Source: Bartonella bilalgolemi
GTDB lineage: Bacteria; Pseudomonadota; Alphaproteobacteria; Rhizobiales; Rhizobiaceae
Direction of reading: 5' to 3'
DNA: 64,000 bases
Assembly: GCF_023500045.1 (NCBI RefSeq)
Contig: NZ_JAMCOF010000002.1
Coordinates: 1-64,000, forward strand
Positions 7,204 through 17,463 of the stretch are shown here, one piece after another; positions within the stretch are counted from its first letter, which is position 1; each line of letters begins with the position of its first letter. The notes below the pieces were generated by a model. The model was not told the origin of the DNA. It searched no databases and was given only the letters and a program-made list of their open reading frames with translations. The translations under genes were made by a program, and so were the position numbers.

Positions 7204-7824
7204 TTAAGGCGCAATGATTTTTTTTGATTTAATTGTTGAATCAGTGTTGAATTCATAAATAATAGGAATTCCGGTTTCTATTTCTTGAGACATAATTTCT
7301 TCATTATTTAAACCTTCAAGTGCCATACTAAGAGCGCGAAGGGAATTACCATGCGCTACGACAAGAACAGTCTGAGAACGTAAAATATAAGGTTGAATAT
7401 GATAAAGATAATAGGGCCAAACACGCGCACCAGTATCGCGCAAGCTTTCTCCATTAGGGGGAGCAATTGCGTAAGAGCGACGCCAGATATGCACTTGTTT
7501 GTCTCCCCATTTTTGACGCGCTTCATCTTTATTTAAACCAGATAAATCACCGTAATCCCGTTCATTCAATGCTATATTTTTCACTAAGCGAAGATTTGAT
7601 TGCCCTAACTGTTCTAAAATGTGCTCTGCAGTTTTTTGAGCACGCTGTAAGACAGATGTATAAGCGATATCAAATTTAAATCCGGCTGCTTTTAAATTTT
7701 TCCCTGCTGTTATTGCTTCTTTATGACCTTTTTCTGTTAAAGCTGGATTTTTCCAGCCAGTGAAGCGATTAGCTAGGTTCCATTCACTTTGTCCATGACG
7801 AATTAATACAAGTGTGCGTCCCAC
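7204..7824 (-). CDS. gpmA: 2,3-bisphosphoglycerate-dependent phosphoglycerate mutase
   Basis: A 206-residue histidine-phosphatase-fold enzyme of glycolysis/gluconeogenesis interconverting 3- and 2-phosphoglycerate in the cytoplasm. The phospho-acceptor His10 is in [10 protein letters not shown], followed by [13 protein letters not shown]. The acid Glu88 is in [11 protein letters not shown] and the second histidine, His158, in VVAHGNS. It is shorter than the 250-residue enterobacterial GpmA, lacking insert and tail, as in the short alphaproteobacterial form. It lies 35 bases downstream of dapB on the same strand, so the two are probably cotranscribed. Confidence 0.95.
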   Translation of the reverse strand: MGRTLVLIRHGQSEWNLANRFTGWKNPALTEKGHKEAITAGKNLKAAGFKFDIAYTSVLQRAQKTAEHILEQLGQSNLRLVKNIALNERDYGDLSGLNKDEARQKWGDKQVHIWRRSYAIAPPNGESLRDTGARVWPYYLYHIQPYILRSQTVLVVAHGNSLRALSMALEGLNNEEIMSQEIETGIPIIYEFNTDSTIKSKKIIAP

Positions 7825-7859
7825 GTTGAAATTCCTATGATCATTGTTGATTATGAAAG

Positions 7860-8666
7860 TTAATCTTTTAATCCTAGAACATCAAGCATCGAATAAAGGC
7901 CATTTTTTTGTTCTTTTGCCCATAATGCTGCTTTTAATGCACCATTAGCAAAAATAGAACGTTTTTGCGCTAAGTGTGAAAGAACGATGCGTTCATTTAA
8001 ACCTGCAAAAGTAACACTGTGATCGCCAATAACTGTTCCACCTCGTGAGCAGATAAAGCCAATGGTGCCTTTTTTACGTTTACCTGTGTAGCCATTGCGT
8101 TTGCTAATATTGATATCTTTAAGTGTAATATTGCGCCCTTTAGCTGCTGCATTGCCAAGAAGAATGGCTGTACCAGAAGGAGCATCAACTTTTCCAGCAT
8201 GATGCATTTCATAAATTTCAATATCAAAATCATCAGCCTCTAACGCTGTAGCTGCTTTCTTTACAAGATTAGCTAAAAGATTAATACCAAGACTCATATT
8301 TCCAGATTTGACAATAGTTGTGTATTTCGCAAAAGTAGCAATTTGCCTTTCTTCTTTTTTACTAAATCCAGTCGTTCCAATAATGTGGATAAGACCTTTT
8401 TGGGCTGCATAATCTGCATAAATGATACTAGCTTGGGGTTGAGAAAAATCTAAAATACATTCTGCCTTAGAAAAGGCATCTTCAAAATCATCAGTGATGC
8501 GAATTTTCAGTGGGTTTGAACCAATCAATATGCTAGCATCTTTTCCTACAAAAGATGAACCTTTACGTACAATTGCAGCACTCAGTTTTACGTCTTGCCT
8601 ATATTGGAGAGCTGTAATTAGTTCTCTTCCCATTTTCCCATTAGCACCAACGACTGCAAGGCGCAT
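7860..8666 (-). CDS. dapB: 4-hydroxy-tetrahydrodipicolinate reductase
   Basis: A 268-residue enzyme of the diaminopimelate/lysine pathway, reducing the DapA product with NAD(P)H in the cytoplasm. The N-terminal Rossmann fold carries VGANGKMGR. The catalytic block [15 protein letters not shown] holds His155/His156 and Lys159. It has normal length and an intact C-terminus. An AAGGAG ribosome site lies just before the ATG. It is the first gene of a two-gene unit with gpmA. Confidence 0.96.
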   Translation of the reverse strand: MRLAVVGANGKMGRELITALQYRQDVKLSAAIVRKGSSFVGKDASILIGSNPLKIRITDDFEDAFSKAECILDFSQPQASIIYADYAAQKGLIHIIGTTGFSKKEERQIATFAKYTTIVKSGNMSLGINLLANLVKKAATALEADDFDIEIYEMHHAGKVDAPSGTAILLGNAAAKGRNITLKDINISKRNGYTGKRKKGTIGFICSRGGTVIGDHSVTFAGLNERIVLSHLAQKRSIFANGALKAALWAKEQKNGLYSMLDVLGLKD

Positions 8667-9235
8667 GTTTTTCTCCTTATGAAATTCTCTTTTTAATTAT
8701 AGGCAAATTTTCTTTTTTTTTCCAACTGTTCTTTAATTTATATAAGGATAAGGAAACAATCTTTAATGCATTGTTTTATTATAAATTACTGAGTTGTTTG
8801 TTCTCTTATTTCGTCATTTTAGTCGTTATAATGACGTCCTAAATTTGCTTTTGAAAGATTATCTCCTCCGTTGAAGAAGAGGAATCTGCATTTGATATTA
8901 AAGAGATAGAAGCGCTCAATCTTTCTAGAAAGAATGAGTGCGAAACAATGATTAGATTATCAGATATAAGCATTTGCATAAAAGGTATAGGATACTTTCA
9001 ATCGGGCAGAATATTTATGTATTCAAATTAATCTAAGCAGGAAAGTAATATCTAGTTTAATAATTAATATATATTTTTCAACTCTTTATTTGGTTCATAT
9101 TACTGCTTTCACAGCAGCTTTTATTGGGAGATTGAAGAAAAATTTTATTTATATGAAAGGCAGTTTTTAATCGTATTATGCAATTGTTAAATAGATATCG
9201 CTTTTAAAATAAAAGATTGAGCTATACGCTTCTAG
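8667..9235. other. Intergenic stretch, possible gene remnant
   Basis: No gene is supported. A run of about 58 codons stays open on the plus strand from about 8858 to 9031 (containing SAFDIKEIEALNLSRKNE) but has no usable start or ribosome site. It is preceded by a stop codon, and I do not recognise a family. The rest is AT-rich with scattered stops. Confidence 0.4.
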
Positions 9236-9928
9236 TTAGAAGTCGAGATCAGTATAGTGAGAACTAGGCGCAATTCCCCGAACGCGATCCATTAAAAGAG
9301 GCCGAAAAGAAGGACGAGATTTAATTCGCATATACCATTCACAGGCAGCAGGAAAAAGTTTCCATTCAATTTCTGCTAAAAAGTCAAGTACAGAAATAGA
9401 AGCTGCAGCTGCTAAATCAGCATAAGATAGTTCCGATCCAGCTAGCCAGTCGCGGGATGCACAAAGCCAATCTAGGTAATTCATATGTGGTGCAATATTA
9501 GCTCGAGCATTCCGTAAAATTTGCGAATTGGGTGCGCCACCACCAATAGCTAACGGCATTTCACGTTTATAGATTCGTTCTCGTACAATATGACGTGTAG
9601 CTTCATTTTCAAATTTATTTAAAAACCAATCAATAAGGCGGCGTACTTCGGCTCGCTCTAAAGAAGTTTCAGGAAAAAATCTCTTTTCTTGCCGTAAACT
9701 ACCACGTGTTTCGTCTAAATACTCGTAGATCACAATGGCACCTGATAATGGAACTTCACGTTCAGCAAGAAGGACGGGTAAATGTCCTGCTGGATTAAGC
9801 GTAAGAAACTCATTCCTCCTTGCCCACTCATGTTCTTCAATTAGTTGAGTAGCTACACAATATTCTTCAAGAATAATGCGTATAAAACGGGAAGCAGAAG
9901 AGAGAGGATAATGAAAAAGTGTTAGCAT
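9236..9928 (-). CDS. Glutathione S-transferase family protein
   Basis: A 230-residue protein with an N-terminal thioredoxin-like domain starting LTLFHYPLSSASRFIRI (Ser in the usual active-site position), then NPAGHLPVLL with the cis-proline and the GAIVIYEYLDE substrate-binding segment. The C-terminal all-helical domain has the SYADLAAAASISVLDFL motif (DLAAA, N-capping region). The fold is cytoplasmic. The substrate is unknown; detoxification or stringent-starvation-like roles are both possible. It stands alone, separated from engB by 134 bases. Confidence 0.85.
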   Translation of the reverse strand: MLTLFHYPLSSASRFIRIILEEYCVATQLIEEHEWARRNEFLTLNPAGHLPVLLAEREVPLSGAIVIYEYLDETRGSLRQEKRFFPETSLERAEVRRLIDWFLNKFENEATRHIVRERIYKREMPLAIGGGAPNSQILRNARANIAPHMNYLDWLCASRDWLAGSELSYADLAAAASISVLDFLAEIEWKLFPAACEWYMRIKSRPSFRPLLMDRVRGIAPSSHYTDLDF

Positions 9929-10062
9929 AATTTATACGATCAAATAAAGTCGATGGATTCTTTCAAACAATAAAACGCTTTTATAAAAGCGCTTTGCTAT
10001 AAGCACAAGACTATTAACAATTACTGGCTATGTTTATAACACATTAATTAAAGACGTATTTG

Positions 10063-10707
10063 TTATGTAATGGCTTGTATAATGGCTGTGCGTAATTCTT
10101 CTAAACCAGAAGCTTTTTCCGCGGAGGTAACTAGAATCTCGGGATAGGCTGCTGAATGTTTAAGAAGTTTGGTTTTTGTCATCATTATTAAAGCTTCAAG
10201 CGTATTTAATTTAATTTTATCACTTTTGGTTAAAACAATTTGATAAGAGACTGCTGCTTTGTCAAGAAGATTAAGGGTGTCAGTATCGTTCTTTTTAATT
10301 CCATGACGTGAATCAATCAAAACATAAACACGTTTGAGCGTTGTACGACCCCGTAAATAGTCAAAAATTAACTGTGTCCACGCATTAATCAAATTTTTTG
10401 GAGCTTCAGCAAAACCATAACCTGGCATATCTACAAGTGCTACAGGAGGAAGATTGTGTGTTTGTTCATTAAAACCATCGGGTATGAAATAATTTAATTC
10501 TTGGGTACGTCCTGGTGTATTAGAAGTACGTGCCAAATTTTTTTGTTGAACTAACGCATTGATAAGAGAAGATTTTCCAACATTAGAGCGTCCTGCAAAA
10601 GCAATTTCTGGTGGTCCTTCGGGTGGTAGAAATTGCATTGTAGGTACACTGCGAATGAAAATCCAATTGCGGACAAAAAGCCCAGAAAGCTTAGGATCTT
10701 GCATCAT
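10063..10707 (-). CDS. engB: Ribosome biogenesis GTPase EngB/YsxC
   Basis: A 214-residue TRAFAC GTPase needed for large-subunit ribosome assembly. G1 is GRSNVGKS (about residues 39-46), G2 region [11 protein letters not shown]3 [13 protein letters not shown]4 TKSDK and G5 SAEKASG. Its start overlaps the yidC stop by four bases (ATGA), so it is coupled to the rpmH-rnpA-yidC group. The length is typical. Confidence 0.96.
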   Translation of the reverse strand: MMQDPKLSGLFVRNWIFIRSVPTMQFLPPEGPPEIAFAGRSNVGKSSLINALVQQKNLARTSNTPGRTQELNYFIPDGFNEQTHNLPPVALVDMPGYGFAEAPKNLINAWTQLIFDYLRGRTTLKRVYVLIDSRHGIKKNDTDTLNLLDKAAVSYQIVLTKSDKIKLNTLEALIMMTKTKLLKHSAAYPEILVTSAEKASGLEELRTAIIQAIT

Positions 10708-12542
10708 TTGTGTATTTCTTTTTTAGATTTTTTTTGCACAATAGCTTTCAGATTATCAAAAAACTCAATTTTTACACCTTGACATTTCATTATAATGCTT
10801 TGCTGAATAATTGATAATATATTGTTCCATGCCCAATAGATTACAAGGCCAGCTGGGAAAGAGGCTAGCATAACGGTGAAGATAACCGGCATCCATCTAA
10901 AAACGATAACTTGTGTTGGATCTTGAGGAAGCGGATTCATCTGCATTTGTAGGAACATTGTTATCCCCATGATTAAAGGCCATACTCCTAGAATAAGAAA
11001 TGTTGGTACTGCATAAGGTAATAAGCCAAATAAATTAAAAATAGAAGTTGGGTCAGGTGCTGCTAAGTCTTGAATCCAACCAAAGAAAGGCGCATGTCGC
11101 ATTTCAATGGTAATATAAAGAACTTTATAGAGGGCAAAAAATATAGGGAATTGAACGAGTATCGGCCAGCAACCTGCAAAAGGATTAATTTTTTTTGTTT
11201 TATATAATTCTATGATTGCTTGTTGTTGTTTATTCCGATCATTTGCATACTTTTCTTTAATTTCTAGCATTATCGGTTGTATAAGTTTTATACGCGCCAT
11301 AGATTTATAAGATTTATGAGCAAGTGGAAATAAAAGTATTTTCAAGAGCACTGTGATAAGAAGGATAGCAATACCAAAATTTCCTGTATATTTATAAAGC
11401 ATGTCAATAAGAGCGAACATCGGCTTGGTAATAAAATCGAACCAACCCCAATCAATGAGAAGACTAAATTTATTAATTTTTAATTGATTTTGATAGTGAT
11501 TAATGATTTCAACTCGTTTTGCACCAGCAAAAAAACGGTTGACGATGGTTTTTGTTTCATGGGGTGGAACTGTTAAGAGCGCACTTTGCAGATCGGATTG
11601 ATAATGGGTATTCAATCGATCAAAATAAACAAAACGACTTGTATATTCTTTATCTTGTGGAGGAATAACTGCTACAGCCCAATATTTATCGGTTATACCA
11701 ACCCATCCTCCTGTAATGTTAGGAAAAATCACGCTTTTCTGACCATTTTTAGGATTAGGGCTAAGTTCTGCTAAGGTTGTGTATTTTTCAGTTTTAAGCG
11801 AATCACCTGCGATACCAATCATCCCTTCATGGAGTAAGTAGGTTGCATTTGTATCTTCTGGTGGAGCGGCGCGTGCAATTCGAGCATAAGACGAAAGATA
11901 TATAGGGCTACTACTTTCATTGCTAATAGAATCTTTAATGGTAAACATGTAATGGTCATCGACTGAAAAAGTACGGCGAAAAATTTGTCCCTGTCCATTA
12001 TTATAGACTAAGATGATGGGTGTTGAGGGTGTTAATGTTGTATTGTGACCTTCAAGTTGCCATTTTGTATTGGATTGTGGTAAGGCTTTTGCTGGTAAGG
12101 ATGAACTCGTAAAACCGAATTCGGCAAAATAGGCTGTTGGAAGTCCGTTAGGATTCAACAAAGTAATTTCTGGTGATTGCTTATCTACTTTTAGGCGATA
12201 TTTTTTGAGCAGAAGATCGTCAAATTTTCCACCAACAAGATTAATAGAACCCTCGAGTTCATTGGTTTTAATTAAAACACGGTCTGTTTTGGCTAATTCC
12301 GCTTGACGAATTTCAGGTGTTATAGGGAAATTAGCTACAGGCACTGTATCATCTGTCGTTGCATTATTAGAAAAATGCGTATCATTTGTAGGAAGTGCTA
12401 CATTATGGTTTGATAATTTTTGTGTGATTATTTTTGATTCTTGCAATTTTGCTTGTTGGGGAACAATGTACAAAAAGTGCCATGCAACGAAAACCACAAG
12501 AGATAGTCCAATGGCGATAAAAAAATTGCGGTTATATTCCAT
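10704..12542 (-). CDS. yidC: Membrane protein insertase YidC
   Basis: A 612-residue inner-membrane insertase/foldase working alone or with SecYEG. One N-terminal membrane helix (about residues 6-25) is followed by a large periplasmic beta domain (about 60-345). The conserved five-helix core follows, including [24 protein letters not shown] and the final [20 protein letters not shown]. The C-terminal basic tail is short. Lengths and motifs match the Gram-negative family. It lies 6 bases after rnpA, and engB overlaps its end. Confidence 0.97.
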   Translation of the reverse strand: MEYNRNFFIAIGLSLVVFVAWHFLYIVPQQAKLQESKIITQKLSNHNVALPTNDTHFSNNATTDDTVPVANFPITPEIRQAELAKTDRVLIKTNELEGSINLVGGKFDDLLLKKYRLKVDKQSPEITLLNPNGLPTAYFAEFGFTSSSLPAKALPQSNTKWQLEGHNTTLTPSTPIILVYNNGQGQIFRRTFSVDDHYMFTIKDSISNESSSPIYLSSYARIARAAPPEDTNATYLLHEGMIGIAGDSLKTEKYTTLAELSPNPKNGQKSVIFPNITGGWVGITDKYWAVAVIPPQDKEYTSRFVYFDRLNTHYQSDLQSALLTVPPHETKTIVNRFFAGAKRVEIINHYQNQLKINKFSLLIDWGWFDFITKPMFALIDMLYKYTGNFGIAILLITVLLKILLFPLAHKSYKSMARIKLIQPIMLEIKEKYANDRNKQQQAIIELYKTKKINPFAGCWPILVQFPIFFALYKVLYITIEMRHAPFFGWIQDLAAPDPTSIFNLFGLLPYAVPTFLILGVWPLIMGITMFLQMQMNPLPQDPTQVIVFRWMPVIFTVMLASFPAGLVIYWAWNNILSIIQQSIIMKCQGVKIEFFDNLKAIVQKKSKKEIHK

Positions 12543-12548
12543 TATATA

Positions 12549-12923
12549 TTATCCTACTACCGTTGTTTTTCTCGTTTTTGGCTTTATTCGTCGGCTTAAT
12601 TCGCTAATAAGAAGTTTAAAAGGCGCATGGAGAACATTACGGTGGGCAATAATAACGTAATCAGTTCCTGCTTCCATTTCATTTATTAGTCCAACCCGAA
12701 CAGCTTCACGCAAACGCCTTTTAATACGATTACGTTGAACAGCATTGCCATTTTTTCGTGTTACAGTAAAGCCTACACGTGCGGTAAGAGGATATTTGGT
12801 TTTTATTGTCTGTTCACGGCGCTTTATTTCAAGTAAAAAAAAAGGACCACGCCGCTTTTCTCCCGTGTGTACAGCCAAAAAATCCACTCTCTTGCGAATG
12901 CGACAAGGGTACTTTTGTTTCAT
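12549..12923 (-). CDS. rnpA: Ribonuclease P protein component
   Basis: A 124-residue basic protein that binds RNase P RNA for tRNA 5' maturation. The RNR signature is clear: [18 protein letters not shown]. The N-terminal substrate-binding part ([13 protein letters not shown]) and the later [14 protein letters not shown] segment are present. It sits between rpmH (102 bases upstream) and yidC (6 bases downstream), the near-universal order. No yidD is present between rnpA and yidC. Confidence 0.95.
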   Translation of the reverse strand: MKQKYPCRIRKRVDFLAVHTGEKRRGPFFLLEIKRREQTIKTKYPLTARVGFTVTRKNGNAVQRNRIKRRLREAVRVGLINEMEAGTDYVIIAHRNVLHAPFKLLISELSRRIKPKTRKTTVVG

Positions 12924-13025
12924 ATAAAAGATTCTTTGTAGTTTTGCTAAATGCTTATTCTATAATTTATATACCTAATCTTTATGGACAAAAGCAAATA
13001 TTTCAGTTTATTGTGAAATTTACAG

Positions 13026-13160
13026 TTAGGCAGATAACCGCTTGCGACCACGAGCGCGTCGAGCTGCAATAACTTTACGTCCACCAGCAGTTGCCATACG
13101 AGCACGGAAACCATGACGACGTTTACGAATAAGTTTAGAGGGTTGGTAAGTACGTTTCAT
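13026..13160 (-). CDS. rpmH: 50S ribosomal protein L34
   Basis: A 44-residue gene on the minus strand starting [20 protein letters not shown] and ending RGRKRLSA, the full-length L34 signature. It is extremely basic. It heads the rpmH-rnpA-yidC-engB run. A TATAAT-like -10 box lies on the minus strand at 13203-13198, about 40 bases before the ATG. Confidence 0.97.
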   Translation of the reverse strand: MKRTYQPSKLIRKRRHGFRARMATAGGRKVIAARRARGRKRLSA

Positions 13161-13664
13161 TTATTTAAAACCGCGGTGTACGGCCCTTCTTGGTTCTATT
13201 ATATGCTTGATAAAAAAATTTATTTATCAAAAATTTTTAAAGTGAACACTATTTTCAATAAAAGAAAACATGAAAAAAGTCAATTGTAGAGTATTTGTCA
13301 GCAATGTGAAAATAAATTGTTGTTAATGTACATTTAAGTCATTTAATATGCATTTAATTTGTCGCTTTATTGAGAAAAAATGATAATTTACTATATAGTT
13401 AATTTATTTTCGTTTTTTGTATTATAGTAAATATTCAAAAAATTGAGATGGAAGATAAATTCTGCATTGCTTTTACATAAGAGAGAGGCTTCCATTTTTT
13501 ATAGTTTTGTATTTTAAAATTGTTTTATTTCGAATTATCGGATTCATTGTGCTTTTGGATACAGTATCCTTGCTTTCACAGGAGAAAATTAGATAAGCGG
13601 TTGACTTGAATGTTTTTCATCCTTATTGCTGCATTATCTAGTATTTGTATAGAGAGGAAAGAGC
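13161..13664. other. Divergent promoter region rpmH / mrp
   Basis: About 500 AT-rich bases with no supported gene. It must hold the promoters for rpmH (minus) and mrp (plus). A TATAAT on the minus strand at 13203-13198 is the only box I would name. No DnaA-box cluster was recognised. Confidence 0.5.
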
Positions 13665-14765
13665 GTGGACTCTATTACACGCGAGGCTATCCGTAAAGAA
13701 TTACATAAAGTTAAAAGTCCTAGTTTTGAGAATGATATTGTATCACTAGGACTTCTTTCGGAAATATTTATTGCTGATGGAAAGGTTTTCTTTTCAATTA
13801 CTGTTCCTGATGGATGTATGCAGGAATTTGAACCATTGCGTTGTGCTGCTGAAGAAGTTGTGTCTGCCATAGAAGGAGTTAAAGCCGTTATGGTTACGCT
13901 TACGGCAGAAAAAAAATCGAGGGCATTTTCTTCTCAGCTAAATAAAAATGCAACTGTTTATACACCAAAACGTAAAGGAGGCGGTGCTTTACTCATGAAG
14001 ACACCAGTAGAAGGTGTGCGACATGTTCTTGCAGTTGCTTCTGGAAAAGGGGGCGTTGGTAAATCTATAATGGCGATCAATATTGCATTAGCTCTACAAG
14101 ACGCTGGTTTTAAAACGGGTTTAATGGATGCAGATATTTACGGTCCATCTCTGCCACGTTTGATAGGACTTATTAATCAAAAAACAAAAATAGTTAATGG
14201 TAAAAAGCTACAACCTATTGAAAAATTTGGTCTCAAATTAATGTCGATGGGTTTTTTGATTGAAGAGGAAAAACCAATAGTGTGGCGTGGTCCTATGGTA
14301 ATGGCTGCGGTAACTCAATTACTTAGAGATGTTTTATGGGGACCTCTTGATGTTTTGGTGGTTGATATGCCTCCAGGGACAGGAGATACGCAATTAACAC
14401 TTGTTCAGCAGGTTCAGTTAACAGGTGCATTGATTGTTTCGACACCACAAGATCTTGCTTTGGTTGATGCGCGCAAGGCAATAGAAATGTTTATGAAAGT
14501 TGAAGTTCCTATTTTGGGGCTTATTGAGAATATGAGTTATTTTATTGCTCCTGATACTGGAAGGCGCTATAATATTTTTGGTTATGGTGGAGCTCGATCA
14601 GAAGCAGAAAGTCGGGGAATTCCTTTCTTAGCAGAAATGCCACTTGATGCAATTTTACGGTCTTCTTCAGATGATGGTGTACCAATTTTTGTTGCTAATC
14701 CTGAAGGGGAGTATGCCAACCTTTATCGTACAATGATTCACAAGATGAAAAATAAACTTTCTTGA
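13665..14765 (+). CDS. mrp: Mrp/NBP35 family Fe-S cluster carrier ATPase
   Basis: A 366-residue protein. Residues 1-85 form an MIP18/DUF59-like domain. The deviant Walker A, ASGKGGVGKS (Gly127-Ser134), follows, then MDADIYGPSLPRL, VWRGPMVMAA and VDMPPGTGDTQLT. It carries or loads Fe-S clusters in the cytoplasm. The usual CxxC after ENMSYFI is replaced by APDTG, a variant I recall from other Rhizobiales. The start is GTG at 13665, with AGAGGAAAGAG just upstream. Confidence 0.92.
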   Translation: MDSITREAIRKELHKVKSPSFENDIVSLGLLSEIFIADGKVFFSITVPDGCMQEFEPLRCAAEEVVSAIEGVKAVMVTLTAEKKSRAFSSQLNKNATVYTPKRKGGGALLMKTPVEGVRHVLAVASGKGGVGKSIMAINIALALQDAGFKTGLMDADIYGPSLPRLIGLINQKTKIVNGKKLQPIEKFGLKLMSMGFLIEEEKPIVWRGPMVMAAVTQLLRDVLWGPLDVLVVDMPPGTGDTQLTLVQQVQLTGALIVSTPQDLALVDARKAIEMFMKVEVPILGLIENMSYFIAPDTGRRYNIFGYGGARSEAESRGIPFLAEMPLDAILRSSSDDGVPIFVANPEGEYANLYRTMIHKMKNKLS

Positions 14766-14829
14766 GTTTTTATTTTTCTCGTGTGGTTCATTGAGACCAA
14801 ATGATCATGAAATTTAAGGGAGTATTTTT

Positions 14830-15531
14830 ATGGGAGCGACAATGAGTGAACGTCTTATTGTTGGGTTAGATGTTCCAGATATAAAGCAAGCAGAAAAAAT
14901 AGTTACACAATTAGGTGATGATATCAGTTTTTATAAAATTGGTTATCAATTTGTTTTTTCTGGAGGAATGGAATTCATTAGAGATCTTATTCAAGCGCGA
15001 AAAAAAGTATTTTTTGATATGAAACTATTAGATATTGATCATACGATTGCGAGAGCTGTAGAGAATATTGCAAAATTGGGTGTTTCAATGCTCACGATCC
15101 ATGCTTATCCAACAGCTATGCAAGCAGCTGTTTCAGCTGCTCAAGGAAGCGACTTATGTTTGTTGGGGGTGACGGTATTGACATCAATGGATGAAGTTGA
15201 TCTGAAAAATGCCGGTTATAGAGAAAATTTAGCAGATTTAACAGTTAAAAGAGCTGAACAAGCTCGAGAAGCAGGAATGGGTGGAATTGTTGCATCAGCC
15301 CGTGAAGCAGCTAATTTGCGGAAGATTATTGGAACTGATATGGCCTTAGTAACGCCAGGGATTCGTCCTGCAGGAAGTGATAGAGGTGATCAAAAACGAG
15401 TGATGACTCCAAAGGAAGCATTAGATGCTGGTGCAAGCCATCTGGTAGTAGCGCGACCGATTATTCAAGCGATCAATTCCTTAGCTGCAGCAAAAGCGAT
15501 TTTGGCAGAAATGGCTGATCATCATCAGTGA
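14830..15531 (+). CDS. pyrF: Orotidine 5'-phosphate decarboxylase
   Basis: A 233-residue TIM-barrel enzyme giving UMP from OMP, the last step of de novo pyrimidine synthesis. The catalytic Asp/Lys array is visible in [12 protein letters not shown] (Asp63, Lys65, Asp68, Asp70). [14 protein letters not shown] is the phosphate-binding loop. GGGAG before ATG 14830 supports that start; MSERLI four codons later is an alternative. It lies 64 bases after mrp on the same strand. Confidence 0.96.
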   Translation: MGATMSERLIVGLDVPDIKQAEKIVTQLGDDISFYKIGYQFVFSGGMEFIRDLIQARKKVFFDMKLLDIDHTIARAVENIAKLGVSMLTIHAYPTAMQAAVSAAQGSDLCLLGVTVLTSMDEVDLKNAGYRENLADLTVKRAEQAREAGMGGIVASAREAANLRKIIGTDMALVTPGIRPAGSDRGDQKRVMTPKEALDAGASHLVVARPIIQAINSLAAAKAILAEMADHHQ

Positions 15532-15585
15532 AAATTATGGATGTAATTTTGTAGAAAAAGAGAACACCTCGGATAAAGGAAGAGC

Positions 15586-16494
15586 ATGAGTGAAAAAACG
15601 TATTTTATAGGTGCTCACGCTTATTCCGCACCTATTATAGAGCTAGGGCTTTATTTGGTAGCAACACCTATTGGCAATCTAGCAGATATAACCATTCGTG
15701 CTTTACAAGTGCTTGCAGGAGTTGATATTTTAGCTTGTGAGGACACGCGAGTAACGCGTGTTTTATTGGATCATTATGGTATTCGGAGAAAACTTTTTCT
15801 TTATCATGAGCATAATGCACAAAAAGCACGATTGATGTTGTTAGCAGCGTTGGCAGAAAATAAAACAGTGGCACTTGTATCAGATGCTGGAACTCCTCTC
15901 ATTTCTGATCCTGGGTTTAGATTGGTAGAAGAAGCACGGAAAGCAGGTCATAAAATTATCCCGATTCCTGGTGCATCAGCTTTTTTATCAGCTATTGTGA
16001 CAACAGGTCTTCCTACGGACAGTTTTTTCTTTGCAGGTTTCTTGAGCGCGAAAAAAACGCAACGTCAGAAGCAGTTAGAACAATTAAAAGCTGTTCCTGC
16101 AACTTTAGTTTTTTATGAATCTCCTCATCGTCTTGTAGAAGCTTTACAAGATATGGTTACTATTTTTACAGCTGATCGTCCAGCGGCAATATGTCGCGAA
16201 TTAACTAAAAAGTTTGAAACAGTGGATGTTTCTACTTTAGGAAGTTTAGTTGAAAATTATCAAAAAAAAGACCGTATTCGTGGGGAAATTGTTGTACTAG
16301 TCGGAGAAGAAACTAATTCTTTCGAGACAATAAGCACTCATGAGGTTGATAAGATATTGCTAGAGTTAGCAAGTATTTATCCTGCAGCTAAAGCAGCTGC
16401 TTTAGCTGCAAAGAGAACAGGGTGTAAAAAACAGGAACTTTTCCAGCGTTTAACTCTTTTAAAGGGAAGAAGAGATGAAGCAAAAAAAACGTAA
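15586..16494 (+). CDS. rsmI: 16S rRNA 2'-O-methyltransferase RsmI
   Basis: A 302-residue SAM-dependent enzyme that methylates C1402 of 16S rRNA in the decoding centre. The tetrapyrrole-methylase-fold signatures are present: LVATPIGNLADITIRAL, CEDTRVTRVLLDHY, SDAGTPLISDPGFRLV, PIPGASAFLSAI and FYESPHRLVEAL. It overlaps yraN by 20 bases, the usual alphaproteobacterial order. Confidence 0.96.
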   Translation: MSEKTYFIGAHAYSAPIIELGLYLVATPIGNLADITIRALQVLAGVDILACEDTRVTRVLLDHYGIRRKLFLYHEHNAQKARLMLLAALAENKTVALVSDAGTPLISDPGFRLVEEARKAGHKIIPIPGASAFLSAIVTTGLPTDSFFFAGFLSAKKTQRQKQLEQLKAVPATLVFYESPHRLVEALQDMVTIFTADRPAAICRELTKKFETVDVSTLGSLVENYQKKDRIRGEIVVLVGEETNSFETISTHEVDKILLELASIYPAAKAAALAAKRTGCKKQELFQRLTLLKGRRDEAKKT

Positions 16495-16846
16495 GCAAGT
16501 CTCTTTTTATCAGGGTATTCGTGCGGAAAAATGGGCAGCTTGGTGGTTGCGTTTGAAAGGATTTCGTATTGTTAAAAGGCGTTTTAAAACAAAATGTGGT
16601 GAAATTGATTTAATAGCAAGACGTGGAAATCTTGTTTTAATTGTTGAAGTAAAAGCGCGTTCAACATTGGCTGAAGCAATGACTGCTGTTTGTCGAACAA
16701 GTGAAAAACGTATTGAGGCAACAGCTGATATTTGGCTTGCTCAACAAAAGGATCGTTCCCTTTTATGTGTGCGGTTTGATTTGATTGCAATTTTGCCATG
16801 GTGTTGGCCTCAGCATATTCCAGCATTTTTTAAGCCTTATCAATAA
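16475..16846 (+). CDS. yraN: UPF0102 family protein YraN
   Basis: A 123-residue endonuclease-fold protein of the UPF0102 group. The pattern is present: GIRAEKWAAWWLRLKGFRIV, then KTKCGEIDLIARRGNLVLIVEVKAR, with the Glu-Asp...Glu-X-Lys residues of a restriction-like active site. The function is unproven. The start lies inside the rsmI end, showing translational coupling. Confidence 0.9.
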   Translation: MKQKKRKQVSFYQGIRAEKWAAWWLRLKGFRIVKRRFKTKCGEIDLIARRGNLVLIVEVKARSTLAEAMTAVCRTSEKRIEATADIWLAQQKDRSLLCVRFDLIAILPWCWPQHIPAFFKPYQ

Positions 16847-16939
16847 ACATATTGCACCCTAGTCGCTAAAGATATTCTGTCTTGTATGCGCATAGACTGA
16901 GAGAGAAGAAGAGATATTTCATCAAGATGAGGAAAAAAC

Positions 16940-17185
16940 ATGGATGATTATGAAAAGTTTGCAACAGGATTACTAATTGTTTTTGGAATGCTGATTATTA
17001 GTGGTTTAATGGCAGTGCATATTGTAACTATGAATAAACCCGGTTTTTTGTTTGCATTATTAGCTGCTATTATTGGTTGGTTTTCTGCTTTTTCAATTTT
17101 ATTAGATAAACCTAAAATTTATTTAGGAATGATTATTCTTGCCATTTTATCTGTCGCTGCTTCTATTAGCACTTATATTAAGTGA
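16940..17185 (+). CDS. Small membrane protein, unknown
   Basis: An 81-residue protein that is almost entirely hydrophobic, with three predicted membrane segments at about residues 8-29, 35-53 and 59-78. It begins MDDYEKFATGLLIVFG. A GAGGAAAAAAC stretch lies before the ATG. No family is recognised. A GC-rich stem (17218-17240, GCGTGCCTA with TAGGCGCGC) follows the stop but lacks a T-run. Confidence 0.65.
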   Translation: MDDYEKFATGLLIVFGMLIISGLMAVHIVTMNKPGFLFALLAAIIGWFSAFSILLDKPKIYLGMIILAILSVAASISTYIK

Positions 17186-17463
17186 AACAGAGTGAGTTAA
17201 AGTGTTTTTATTTATATGCGTGCCTATCTGATAGGCGCGCGCTATCCATATTGGACATGAAATTGTATATGAAGATAAAAGATTTTTAAAGATAAGGACA
17301 GAAAAAGGGTTTTATTACGCTATGGCTATAATGTTAGGATTAAGCTATAGAGGTTTTGACAGCACAAAGTTTGTTTTTAAAGAAATGATTTCTTTTTATT
17401 AGAAAGCACTTTGTGTTAATCTTTAGTCGTAATGAGCTTTATTTATGGGGATGAGAAATAGAA

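Noticed and set aside
17218-17240. GC-rich stem after the 81-residue membrane protein
   Set aside because: A good 9-bp stem, but no T-run follows, so it was not called a terminator.
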